Shown here: positions 45,111 to 55,647 of the stretch, piece by piece
Position numbering within the stretch: the first letter of the stretch is position 1
Layout of the letters: each line of letters opens with the position of its first letter
Assembly: GCF_016801865.2 (NCBI RefSeq)
Contig: NC_068939.1
Span: forward strand, 179,334,792 to 179,398,791
DNA length: 64,000 nt
From: Culex pipiens pallens
Taxonomy: Eukaryota > Arthropoda > Insecta > Diptera > Culicidae
Direction: 5' to 3'
Notes under the pieces: generated by a model
What the model was told of the DNA's origin: nothing
What the model saw: the letters and a program-made list of their open reading frames with translations, nothing else
The model's database searches: none
Program-made: the position numbers and the translations under genes

Positions 45111-46984
45111 ACTCATTGCATTTTTTTTTCGACCAAGACTTCCATTCTTAACTTTCAAAAACACTTTGGATATAGTTGGAAATTGGTCCAACTTGACTCA
45201 ACTACCTGAAACTCATATAGGCAAAACTTAAACGAATGATCGTGTATACAATCTAACTGCATTAAAACTCGAAAAACATTGTTTTTAACGATATCTCTTG
45301 GCTTTTTTCCATGCTTTGTCTGTGCTTTCTTGTGAAACTTCCTTAAATAATACAATCGAACTGTACCTTCAGCCCATTTAGTGTTCATATAGTTCTTCCA
45401 TCGAATCTAAACGAATCGGTCATTAATAATACATTACTTGACCAGAACAATTGGAATACTTTTATCTTTTATTCGAAGATAGAAAACATTATAAACTATT
45501 TTTAAATGAACCTGTAATCCAACAACTTGACGCAATTATTATTGTGACTCTTTCATATTTATTAATTAACAATGTAAAAAGTAAAAAAAAATCTCTTTTT
45601 AGGTTCCTATTATTTAATTTTACTGAGTTTTCCTTGCATGCTAACTAATCTATTTCTTATTTCTAAATATTGTTCTATATATTTCTTCCAAAACACGTCA
45701 GCACAAATCGCAACATATTTTTTTTTATAACAGTCACACTCGCTCCATTTCTCATTTTCAAAATGTATAGAAATTGATCAGTGTCTAAACTTTAACTTTT
45801 AATACTGCTTCGTCGCCAATATGCTTAATTGACTTCTGCCAAGACTGCTAATTATTCTGATATCATGAATTTATTATTTGATTTTCTATTGTATCATTTA
45901 CCATCAAAATTGGCATCAAAATTTCATAAATATCAACGTCCTATAATCCTTGACTCAGTTTTTCCTTGATCTGAAATGCACACTAAACAGGTTTCCGTAT
46001 CCAATACAACAATAAATTACATATTACGTTTAACATGCCATTCTTTGGAATTGTTCATCTTGACCGGTAAATAATGTTTATAATACAAAACAATTATTTT
46101 ATCATTATTGCTCATAATATAGTGGATTTAGCTTTTTTTGCATTTTCTCACGGTCCTTGGAATCGGTAGTGGACAGGCCTAGGGATTCCCATTTGGTCTG
46201 AAAACGTTCAATTCACAGATAAATTATGGATTAAAATTTTGGTATTAAACCACTTCTCCAACATCAGTAATAATTGTTCGATTGTTCTTGCAATTTTTAA
46301 ATTTAGCTGAAAATATATATTTTTTTAAATATTGTTTTATTTTTTTATTTTTTTAACAACATGAACACCCCTAGGGTTGGCTCGATGCCGCCATCATGCA
46401 CCCGCGTGCTTCGTTTGTTTCTCAACACTGCTGCAGCTGGATGGTGACTCGAAGTGAGGAGGGAGATGTTTTGACATTTTTTTGCCCTTATCTGGCAAGC
46501 CGCCTATTTCGACAGCCATTACCAAAGACCGAGTCCAGTAAGGAACTGACCGTACAATACTAAACCACAATAAAACAACTCCCAGCTCAATTACATAAAA
46601 CCTCTTTCCACTCCTTAGCTTTAATCACTCTACTCACAGTTGTTTATTTTACTCGTTCACCTCCTCAAGCGCAGACTCCTAAAGCTTCCTTCACTACTAC
46701 CAGTCACAGTTCGACACGGCTTTTACCGGTTATAAATGCCTTCCTCCTCCGCAACCACTCATTATTATTCACCGAATGGAATTCGACCGACGATGCCTCG
46801 TCAACGTCGGGCTCTTGTCGGACTCTGCTCGCGCACTGGGTTAACCCAAAATCTCCTCCAACCAAACAAAAACAAAACAAACTCCACGCGTGCAAAATCT
46901 ACGAATTTATTCCTTTTTCACAAAAACTCAATGTCACACTACTTTTCTCACAACTTTTCTCCACAAAATAAGGGAAAATCATCA
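45111..46984. other. Non-coding interior of the LTR element, 5' part
   Basis: AT-rich to about 46,360, then a GC-richer stretch to 46,900 that would be the transcript leader in the minus orientation. I see no gag start, zinc knuckle or other retroviral-type motif. The 63-codon minus frame at 46,704-46,895 is unrecognised. Confidence 0.5.
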
Positions 46985-46998
46985 TGGCAGGATCGCCA
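46985..46998 (-). promoter_or_regulatory. tRNA primer-binding site
   Basis: On the minus strand TGGCGATCCTGCCA begins one base after the 5' LTR. It is complementary to the 3' end (including CCA) of insect tRNA-Arg(ACG) as I remember it, a primer used by several insect LTR retrotransposon groups. Confidence 0.7.
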
Positions 46999-46999
46999 A

Positions 47000-47170
47000 T
47001 GTGATATCCTCAAGTTTAAAGTAAAACACATTTATTGCGGTTTACAATGCACCGCTTTATTCCACCATCTTCGTACACAGACTGACCCACTCGACCGCTC
47101 ACACGCTTAACCGTGTTTACCTAAACTCAACACTAATTTAGCCATTACACGGCTAATCTAGAATGCCACA
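47000..47170 (-). repeat. 5' LTR
   Basis: 171 bp, the upstream LTR in element orientation. I see no difference from the 3' LTR. Confidence 0.85.
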
Positions 47171-47316
47171 CAGTCAAGCTTCTTTTTTAAATAGGAATTG
47201 AAACAAGTTGTCCACTTTTTGCAAACGATTTTCTCGAATCGCGGTTTTTGGTTTTGTGCCCTAATGAAATGTTTGGCTCGAATTGGTGAATAAACTTGTT
47301 GATGATTTATTTGCAG

Positions 47317-47367
47317 GTGATAAACAATGAAGAGCAAGACGAGGACTTTCGCAATGAGGACCTCTGA
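47317..47367 (+). CDS. Possible terminal exon with acidic tail
   Basis: The acceptor-like TTTATTTGCAG ends at 47,316. A 16-codon frame VINNEEQDEDFRNEDL then ends in TGA (47,365-47,367). The sequence is short, no clear polyadenylation signal follows, and it adjoins the inverted-repeat pair at 47,246. It may be chance. Confidence 0.18.
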   Translation: MINNEEQDEDFRNEDL

Positions 47368-47631
47368 TGCGAGGGGACTTCATGACAATGTTTGAAGGAA
47401 AGGGAAGGGCAGTGAAAGGAAGAGGCTGGCGAACTCATTCACGGGAAATTTAACAAAATTTTGGTTAATCTAAGTAAGTAAAGTATGGGTTTATTTTAAC
47501 ACAACAATTTATCTATTGAGATTTTAATTGAAAAACTGAATCATCAAAAACCTTCGTGTTTACGATGGATTCAATTTTAATGAACCATTATTTACCTTTA
47601 CCATTATTATATAGATGATGATGACTTATCG

Positions 47632-47713
47632 CAGCGATTCTCAACGGGGGTACCGGGCCTACTTGATTTACATGGCAGGGGGTACCGGCCTAGAAGAAGG
47701 TTGAGAATCGCTG
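47632..47713. mobile_element. 82-bp hAT-type MITE
   Basis: CAGCGATTCTCAAC and its inverse GTTGAGAATCGCTG form 14-bp perfect TIRs. ACTTATCG at 47,624-47,631 and 47,714-47,721 is a perfect 8-bp target duplication. The interior has GGGGGTACCGGGCC and GGGGGTACCGGCC. Confidence 0.95.
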
Positions 47714-47995
47714 ACTTATCGGATGATTTCACAGCGACGGTAAGTGAATACAACATAATACAATTATAAGCTTAAAACTTGGTGAAAATTTTGCTCGGTT
47801 TCTAATTTTAAGGAATTCACGAGAAATTTAACATCTTTTTAAAATGCGTTTAAGGCTGGTACAAATATTTTTAAAAGTTTTTGTCGATAAGAATGTCCGG
47901 TCCAAATTTCCCCATGATTCCCTTATAATTACATAAGACAACTCTTTTGAGAATAGTTTTAAGACATAATATCAACGTCCTATCAAACTAAGGGG

Positions 47996-48127
47996 ATGGA
48001 AATTGCAAATGGAGCTGCAATAGAAATCAAGGTGAAATCAATCGACTTTCCCTCACCACTCGAAAGTTATCAAGATGTGGAAATGTTTTTGCAAGGCTGT
48101 TGCAAGCAATTGGCGGCAGCAAAGTAA
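47996..48127 (+). CDS. 43-codon frame followed by a stem-loop-like palindrome
   Basis: ATG at 47,996 opens 43 codons, MEIANGAAIEIKVKSIDFPS to GCCKQLAAAK, then TAA at 48,125. The same reading, without the ATG, is open in copy 1 (minus, from 33,936) and with several replacements in copy 3. GCCCTTTCAAGGGC at 48,152-48,165, 24 bases after the stop, is a stem-loop similar in shape to, but not matching, the histone signal. The product is unknown and is probably a captured gene fragment. Confidence 0.25.
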   Translation: MEIANGAAIEIKVKSIDFPSPLESYQDVEMFLQGCCKQLAAAK

Positions 48128-48299
48128 ATTTCAACAGCAAACATTAAAACTGCCCTTTCAAGGGCTCTAATTGAATTCGAAATAGTTATTCTATATTTCC
48201 AGAAACAGAATTTCGCCGCGGCACAGTAAAAAGGCAATCGCAGTAATCGATTTATTACTTCCTGCGTAAAATAAGCGATTTCTTTAACTGCGTAACTTC

Positions 48300-48630
48300 A
48301 GATAATGGTCAGATGCATGTGCAGTATCAAAAACCATAAAGTTTGATACCCATATTGCCCTAACTCTTATGGTTCGGCAAATGTCCCCTCATCGGAACAT
48401 CCGCGGGGCCTCCGGCCACTCCGGATTGTGGCCAATACTTCCGAAATTTCAAATTTCATGTCCAGTATCAAAAACCATAAAGTTTGATACCCATATTGCC
48501 CCAACTCTTTTGGTTCGGCAAATGTCCCCCCTTCGGAACATCCGCGGGACCTCCGGCCACTCCGGATTGCGGTCACGACTGCCGAAATGTTAAATTTCAT
48601 GTCCAGTATCAAAAACCATAAACTTTATCG
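48300..48630. repeat. 141-bp tandem repeat in copy 2, slightly over two units
   Basis: The same unit as at 41,760 and 33,405, in inverse orientation, with GTTTGATACCCATATTGCC and CATCCGCGGGGCCTCCGGCC. The lower unit count separates this copy from the other two. Confidence 0.9.
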
Positions 48631-49475
48631 CAACCACAACCAACTTGACCCAAAGGGAACTGGTTCTCGATCAACACGGAGACCCCTTCTTGATGCCGTT
48701 AACCGGAGCCTTCCGGGATCAGCAGCTTGACCACATCGGTCCCTAGCGTTCTTCCTTGATGGCCTGCAGTGACAATCCGTCCCGTTCCTACGACGGCCCG
48801 AGCCATTTCGGCGACCTCTCCACGTCGTTGACCGGAGGAAATTTCTGCTGTCCCTTCTGATTCTGCAACTGCCACTCGATGTTGACTCCTCGGCTGTCAG
48901 AAAATTATGAGCTTGAGTGGAGATGATTTTAGATACATCAATCTCACGTCTCTCGGAGAGGATGATCGGGAAAGGTTTGTTCAACCAATCAGCGTGAAGG
49001 AAAAGGAGGGGAAGTCTGCGAAGAGGGGAAATCGCCACGTAACGATTTCGCTTCGCAAAAAATTGGGTTCCGATCTTTTTATTCATTCTCTTTACACATA
49101 CTACACACCACCTAGAGCACCAAACAGTGCGTTGCAAGTGTATTTGTAGCAAGAAAGCACCATCGACTGTGGATTTGCTCGTGTGTGTGTGTGTGTGTGT
49201 AGTAAACCACACTAAAATTGTGCTCGCGGAACCACACTAATATCGAAAATCGATTTTCCCCAAAATCGATCGGATGAGCAAACTCGTGAAGGGTAGTTGC
49301 ACGGCAGAAACCAGGCGCACACAAATGAAGCTCCCCAGCCCGCGTTTGTGTGTATGCGTTGATAATTTGGTGCTCTTTCAAGCCCCAAACTTGCCACTCG
49401 ATTTCCCTTCCGCACACACAAACACTCACTACCGTACCCAACCAGATTTTTAAAGAATACTCTTTCGTGTGAATT

Positions 49476-49491
49476 GGCCCTGAAAAGGGCC
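49476..49491 (-). terminator. Histone-type 3' stem-loop, copy 2
   Basis: On the minus strand it reads GGCCCTTTTCAGGGCC, identical to 32,533-32,548. The downstream ACGAAAGAGTA is also kept. Confidence 0.75.
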
Positions 49492-49696
49492 ATTTTAACG
49501 TCTTATGACGCTGATAAAACCATGCGATGATGTGTCTCCATGTTGCCGGCAATTTTCCCTCCCGCGCCTGCTCTGCCTCTCTTTCCAGAACAATTCTCTC
49601 CTTCTTCTCTGCGGCTCTGCTGTGCTGCTGCTGCTTCTCGATCCTCCTCGTGCAAAGCTTCGGACTCGTTTGAGCTTCAACCGGCGGCACGGCGCT

Positions 49697-49704
49697 CTTT
49701 TATA
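49697..49704 (-). promoter_or_regulatory. TATA box upstream of the copy 2 stem-loop
   Basis: TATAAAAG on the minus strand, about 206 bases upstream of the stem-loop, the same layout as copy 1. The transcribed stretch differs from copy 1 at several bases (near 49,590-49,620), yet the stem-loop is unchanged. Confidence 0.5.
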
Positions 49705-50581
49705 ACCTCGCTTGGCTGTGACGGCTCGACGCTTTCGAAGCAGTGGCAGAGAGCAAAATTTGCTAAGTGCTAGATACTTGAATCTGATTAATGTGTTCGG
49801 GAAAGGTTGCGCTCAACCAATCAGCGACCGGGATTTTCCCGGTCTGAATTTTTATTTTTCATCTTAACTTTTGAGTACTTTAACAAAGTTTTATCAACTT
49901 TGTGAGGTAGTCTACTTGCAATTTAAGACTTCCCCTTTCGTTTGGTGGATAAAGCATGCAGATTGCTTGAATTGGGTGGAAGATATAAGCGTTTAAACGA
50001 TTACACAAATCGTTACACTTTCGCTTCGCGAAATTTTGGATTGACACCCGTAGACAGTGCCCTTAGGACAAAGTTCTTTGTCAAAATCTTAAGATTTTTT
50101 GAAAATTTTCGATGCAAAATCTTTTTTTTCGATACAATTTTTGTTTTTGTCAGATCTTAGATTTTTTGAAAACTAATGATTGCAAAACAACTGAACTAGT
50201 GTAAAATGCATTTTAAAACACTTTTTTCATTTAAATGTGAAGACTATGGCTTGTTATTTAAATTTTTATATTTTTTTATTTTTTGCCCCCCCCCCTTGAC
50301 CTCGGTCAAGGCCGAGGGACAAAAACTTTTTTAAATATTTGCATCGGCCTAAAAAAATTTGTAAAATTCTTTCATTACTACAATTTTTAAACATTAATTT
50401 AACTTAAAAAAAAAGTTTTGTTTTTATGCTTTTTAACAGAAATTTAAAAACTTCATGCAATGAAAAAGCTAAAATTTTAGGCAGAATGAATGCGAATATA
50501 AAAACACCCAGCATTTATTTGTGAGGCATTATTATAAAATTTACTGCAAATTCAATAAAAATATTGCTAACAACAGCTAAT

Positions 50582-51530
50582 TAGGGGAGAGTAGGGAGAC
50601 TTGATCCCCTTTTTTTGTATCGCACATAACTCTGTCAATTTCTCACAAAACTATGAACTTTTTGCATGAATTGAAAGCTTAAACATTCAACTATGTTAGG
50701 CTGATAAGGGTACTTCATCAGATAAACTCTTCGAATCATGCCAAGCGTTTTTAATAAATATTTTAAACCGGCATTTTCAAAATGTTGGGGGTAATTTGAT
50801 CCCCCTTTCAATATTTTGAAGAAATTGTAAGCAAAAGGTTTCTTATTCATCCAAACTTTTAATTTTCTATAAGTAACACAATTTCACATTAAACCTGTAC
50901 GTTTGTGTTCAAAATATAACAAGTTTAGCATGTAAAATATTTAAAAACTTAAAATTTTATTTTTTAGACCAAAATTGAGCATGTTTACAAAAGCTGGTAA
51001 TTTTTGTGTACAAAACTTTTGAAAAATGGTTCAAACTGCAGTAAGTTATATACAACTATACTAAAGAAAACTATGTACGAAAACCCAGCCCAATTATTTA
51101 ATCTTGAGGCTGATTCCAGTGACTGTAAAAATGCAGGGATCAAGTCTCCCTAAACGCGCTTTTTTAAACAATTGATTGTAAAAACAGCATGACGATAAAT
51201 TTAACGTCAAATGCGTAAGGGTTTCGTAGTTTATAAGTTTATCAAACAATTCATGAATAAAAAATATTATTTTGAATAATTTTTGAGTGTTTTCTAAACT
51301 TATCAAAACAAAGAAAAAAGATCTCTTGGAAGTTTTTTGCAGCTCTTTTTAGAAAAATGTGTGTAACTCAATCTAACTTTTTTAAAAAAAATTTCTTTGT
51401 TTTCTACAATGAGGTTTAGTCAATTTCGCACAACTTTCTAGAACAAAGCTAATTGTTTTACCCACATGCTGAAGAGATACAGCCTTGGGATCAAGTCTCC
51501 CCGGGGATCAAGTCTCCCCACTCTCCCCTA
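50582..51530. mobile_element. 949-bp MITE, family A copy 2
   Basis: TA tips at 50,582-50,583 and 51,529-51,530, with ends TAGGGGAGAGTAGGGAGAC and GTCTCCCCACTCTCCCCTA. It is collinear in inverse with 1890-2838 and of the same length. Confidence 0.85.
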
Positions 51531-51889
51531 CTGACTACATGTACGAATATTTTTCTGTGTTCAAGTAAGACATTAGTTAAAAATATAACTAGGAATTCGG
51601 CCCAGCCTGTATCGTTAAATAATCAAAGAAAATATAAATAGAAACTAACATAAAAAAGTAAAACCTATACCTTTCTTTAGTAAGAAAGGCATAAAAAAGT
51701 TGAAAAATATGGTCCAGCCTGTTTTTTTATGAAATATTCCACAATATTTCAGCTGAAAATAAAAAAATAGATAATTTTGAGAAAAAAATATTCTAGCAGT
51801 CGACTGCTAGAATTTTTTTCGGCCATTTAATCAACTAAAATGGCAATTCCAACTATTTTTTTAGCTACTTTTAGCTTTGAAAATGTTGG
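51531..51889. other. No gene seen
   Basis: AT-rich, with a small palindrome CTAGCAGTCGACTGCTAG near 51,794-51,811. Confidence 0.4.
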
Positions 51890-52953
51890 TCGTCGTTGAT
51901 CATGGCCGGTCATGGCCACCCGCGACAGACACGGACGACGAAACAAAGAGAAATGCAAAAAGTAACTTTTTCAAAATATTTTTTCGTAAAATCGCGATAA
52001 ATCGTGATGTTTAAAAGCAAACCCCTTATGTCTACATACATATATTTTTGTAATTGTCTGCTCTACAACTTTGTACAACATTATTACACTCTAAAAAATA
52101 ACCCTGCAAAGTTAGAAAAAACACGAAACTTTAATATGAAAGTTTTGTTCTAAATGAAAAAATGACCCTTCTGGGTCAATGTATATTCAAAAAGTACACT
52201 AAATTTCCCATAACATAACATGACATGTTCCAAAATATTTCACAGTCGAGTAACGGAAAATGGGAGAATTTTCAAAACTTTGTTAGTGTTTTTTTTCGAT
52301 GCAAAATACGTTTTTTCGGAATTCTGAGTACGTCATCAAATCGAGCGTCTAATTTTACATAAAAGTCCCTTTGACACCAAATTTCTATCTCAGGCGGCAA
52401 ATTATTGAAAAACACCTCTTTTTTCGCATGTTCAAAAATGGAAGGGGTCGTACAGTCCCTCCGTCACGAGATATCAAAAAACGGACCTCGGATTTGTGAT
52501 CAGAGACAAAAGTTACCCCTTAGGACAAAGTTTCACGCAAATCTAAGAGGGGTCGGGGCTGTAGGGATTATGGGTTGCAGGATTGAATATGTAATAAATT
52601 ATTAAATGAGTACTTATTATAAGATTGATATAATTATTTAATAAATAAGAGTTAAGAGCGCAACAAAAAGTGCGCACCTTCATGAATATTGCCTTGTTAG
52701 CTGATTGTGGATTGAGTGCGAGAGCGCGCTAGCGAGCTGCGAGAGAGAACAACGAGCGAGAAAACAACGAGATGCGCGCGGCCGGCGAAAGAGAAAATGA
52801 AGATTGTCAAATCAGTTTTGTGGTTAATTTCTGTGGAATAAGACGTGTTGTTTGTTAATTGCAAAATATCTGTGTTTTTAATATAAAAGAAAGTCCCCGA
52901 TCACGACAGGGGCAACTTTTCCCGATTTCGTGTGAGTTGGTAGAGAATTACCC
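51890..52953 (+). mobile_element. Half copy of R2, interrupted by a solo LTR
   Basis: It starts in the R2 hairpin spacer (GTTGGTCGTCGTTGATCATG) and follows the right arm to GGTAGAGAATTACCC at 52,953. The left half is absent. Bases 52,560-52,908 are an inserted LTR. Confidence 0.75.
52560..52908. mobile_element. Solo LTR, 349 bp
   Basis: It starts TGTAGGGATTATGGG and ends GATCACGACA, so it has TG...CA ends. GGGGC at 52,555-52,559 and 52,909-52,913 is a perfect 5-bp target duplication, and the R2 text is continuous once the LTR is removed. No second LTR or internal region is present, as after LTR-LTR recombination. Confidence 0.85.
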
Positions 52954-53070
52954 ATTTAAAAACTCTACTTTACCGATAGGAGATATAAAAAGGACCTTGG
53001 ATTTGACCAATATGATCCCTAAGAGCAAAACTTCACGGAACTCGGAGAGGATTCGAGGCAACTTTTTTGT
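52954..53070 (+). repeat. Diverged R2 terminal fragment
   Basis: The text ATATAAAAAGGACCTTGGAT and AGAGCAAAACTTCACGGAAC follows the R2 terminal arm with many changes. It is an older fragment beside the younger R2 copy. Confidence 0.5.
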
Positions 53071-53224
53071 TTTCTTTTGTTTTGAGAACATTTGCCAAGT
53101 GTGTTAAAATAGCACCTTCCATCGGATGAGGAAGTAAAATGTCGGTCCCGGCCTTGGTTGTTAGGCCGTTAAGTCATTCCAGGTGTAGAAGTTGTCTCCA
53201 TGCCATAAGTACAAACAACACACC

Positions 53225-53450
53225 AAACCAAGCCTACTCCGGTGGAATCGCTGGCGGCGGTTGGACTCGCAATCCGAAGGTCGTCAGTTCAAACACTGGG
53301 GTGGAAGGTTCCTTGGAGTAGAAAGAGGTTTGGGTGCTCTCCCCATTCAAGCCTTCGGACTCCTAGGTTCGAGCAGAAACTTGCAATAGAGACCACAAAA
53401 GACCCGGGGGTCGTTAATGTGGATGGTTTGATGTTGTTAAAATAGCAAAT
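53225..53450 (+). mobile_element. tRNA-derived SINE, family S copy 2
   Basis: The head carries the anticodon arm TTGGA-CTCGCAA-TCCGA and the eroded B box CAGTTCAAACAC. The body GGTGCTCTCCCCATTCAAGC then CTTCGGACTCCTAGG parallels 30,420-30,470. It is more degenerate than copy 1. Confidence 0.7.
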
Positions 53451-53550
53451 AATATGATCAGAACAACAATCACAGTCCTAAATGCATAGCCCCATGACGA
53501 CGTTTTTTGTTTTTTTTTTCAATAAATTCTGTAATTGGCTCCATGTACAC

Positions 53551-55647
53551 TAGCCTGTCCCATTTTGAGGTCATGTCGAGGAATTTCAGGTGCTCACTTC
53601 TTAAATGATAGATTATGATGTTAGGAACATTGTTTTCTTAGACAAGAAAAAATAATAAAATACTTTCTCGCACCCCCTAGTCGATTTACTGAAAAAAGTC
53701 ACTTTTTTGAACAAATTTTCTAAAATCGCTTGGAATCAATACAAAAACTGTTTCGATCAGGTGTGTATTATCTTCAAACGATAGGTTTTTGTCCATAGAT
53801 TAAGATGCACTATCAATATTGGACAAAAATTTAAAATTTTGGACTCTCTCAGGCGGATTTGTGTCGAAAAAATCGCATTTTTTCGAAACTTTTTTCAGAA
53901 ATGTTCATTTAATTTAGGGTAGCCTATTTTTCCTAGTGAAACCAATGCATGCAACTTATAGGAAATTTCATGGCGAACATTTTTCCCTCTGAGAAAATCC
54001 AATTTCGACACTCCAGAGCCGAGATATTTGAGTTTTAGTGAGGAAAAAAGTGCCAATTTTCAAAATTTCTCAGAATTCAGAAGCAAGGCCTACTAATTAC
54101 GCGATGTAGCAAGCATATGTCTCAAAGGTCAGGATATGATTTTTTATAGTAATTTTGGCCGCTGAATCCGAATCTGAAATCAAATTTCGTGTAAATAGTG
54201 ATGTTTTGGAGCTACACCCTTTTGGAATGTTATTTGCGTGTTTAAGAGGCAGTTTTTGTAAATATTGCTCGGTTTGTTCTAGAGGTCGTATCAAGGTGCT
54301 CCGATTTGGATGAAACTTTCAGCGTTTGTTTGTCTATACATGAGATGAACTCATGCCAAATATGAGCCCTCTACGACAAAGGGAAGTTGAGTAAAACGAG
54401 CATTGAAGTTTGAGGTCCAAAAAACATAAAAAATCTTAAAATTGCTCGCATTTTAGTAAAACTTCATCAATTCCAACTCTCTTAGATGCATTCGAAAGGT
54501 CTTTTGAAGCACTTCAAAATGAGCCATAGACATCCAGGATTGGTTTAACATTTTCTCATAGGTTTTGCAAATTACTGTTGAAAATTGTTTTTTTTTAAAC
54601 CTCAATATCTTTTTGCAACAGCCAGCAACACCCATACTACTCTTTTAGTTCAAAAGTTAGGGAATTTGATGGACTATAAGCCTACGGTAATAACTTTTTG
54701 GCCAATCGCAGTTTTTCTCATAGTAGGCATCCATAGCGGCACTTTTTAGTCTCACTTTTGTCATATTCGAAATCCTCGGAAAATTCAAATTTCAATGCCC
54801 GTTTTACCCCACTTCCCTTTGTCGTAGAGGGCTCATATTTGGCATGAGTTCATCTCATGTATAGACAAACAAACGCTGAAAGTTTCATCCAAATCGGAGC
54901 ACCTCGATACGACCTCTAGAACAAACCGAGCAATATTTACAAAAACTGCCTCTTAAACACGCAAATAACATTCCAAAAGGGTGTAGCTCCAAAACATCAC
55001 TATTTACACGAAATTTGATTTCAGATTCGGATTCAGCGGCCAAAATTACTATAAAAAATCATATCCTGACCTTTGAGACATATGCTTGCTACATCGTGTA
55101 ATTAGTAGGCCTTGCTTCTGAATTCTGAGAAATTTTGAAAATTGGCACTTTTTTCCTCACTAAAACTCAAATATCTCGGCTCTGGAGTGTCGAAATTGGA
55201 TTTTCTCAGAGGGAAAAATGTTCGCCATGAAATTTCCTACAAGTTGCATGCATTGGTTTCACTAGGAAAAATAGGCTACCCTAAATTAAATGAACATTTC
55301 TGAAAAAAGTTTCGAAAAAATGCGATTTTTTCGACACAAATCCGCCTGGGAGAGTCCAAAAACTTAAATTTTGGTCCAATATTGATAGTGCATCTTATTC
55401 TATGGACAAAAACCTATCGTTTGAAGATAATACACACCTGATCGAAACAGTTTTTGTATTGATTCCAAGCGATTTTAGAAAATTTGTTCAAAAAAGTGAC
55501 TTTTTTCAGTAAATCGACTAGGGGGTGCGAGAAAGTATTTTATTATTTTTTCTTGTCTAAGAAAACATTGTTCCTAACATCATAATCTATCATTTAAGAA
55601 GTGAGCACCTGAAATTCCTCGACATGACCTCAAAATGGGACAGGCTA
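53551..55647. mobile_element. 2.1-kb foldback element, 8-bp target duplication
   Basis: ATGTACAC at 53,543-53,550 and 55,648-55,655 is a perfect 8-bp duplication. The ends are TAGCCTGTCCCATTTTGAGG and its inverse. The arms, about 53,551-54,412 and 54,790-55,647, are roughly 860 bp and nearly identical inverses around a 380-bp spacer. No coding frame is conserved. A transcript across it would form a very long double-stranded RNA. The 8-bp duplication and TAG-type tip suggest hAT-like mobilisation. Confidence 0.9.

Larger units (their letters stand above)
39584..47170 (-). mobile_element. LARD-like non-autonomous LTR retrotransposon, 7.6 kb
   Basis: Two 171-bp direct repeats, 39,584-39,754 and 47,000-47,170, look identical on reading. 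CAGTC at 39,579-39,583 and 47,171-47,175 is a perfect 5-bp target duplication. In the minus orientation the LTR runs TGTGGCATTC to GATATCACA. A primer-binding site follows the 5' LTR and a purine tract precedes the 3' LTR. The 7.2-kb interior has no gag, protease, RT or integrase frame. It holds a composite-element copy, tandem repeats, a SINE fragment and AT-rich filler. Identical LTRs imply recent movement, so machinery must be supplied in trans. Confidence 0.85.
38834..47284. repeat. Inverted repeat pair around the LTR insertion
   Basis: The left segment 38,834-38,874 (CGAGCCAAACATTTCATTAG then GGCACAAAACC) is matched in inverse at 47,246-47,284. Without the 7.6-kb LTR element between them, the two would be about 0.9 kb apart, so an older TIR element appears to have been the insertion site. 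Short AAAGGGC motifs recur inside the left part (38,990-39,460). Confidence 0.6.
47887..50092 (-). mobile_element. Composite element, copy 2
   Basis: This is an inverse copy of 31,938-34,151, nearly identical over most of its length. It has a complete TGACAAAGAACTTTG end at the high-coordinate side, but the opposite end stops at GATAAGAATGTCC, lacking the last 80 bp or so. It keeps the TATA box, stem-loop, AC run, GC-rich block and slightly over two 141-bp units. It also keeps a block (48,130-48,320) that copy 1 has lost. Confidence 0.75.
47851..50351 (-). mobile_element. Family R1 copy 4, host of composite copy 2
   Basis: The right-type TIR TAAGGCTGGTACAAATATTT (47,851) and left-type TIR AAATATTTGCATCGGCCTA (ending 50,351) are in inverse order. 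Bases 50,093-50,351 match the interior of 35,827-36,085 in inverse. The composite element fills the middle. Confidence 0.65.

Noticed and set aside
39755..46998. Hidden reverse transcriptase or integrase
   Set aside because: I looked in the translated frames for YxDD-type and zinc-finger motifs and saw none. Frames here are short or repeat-derived.
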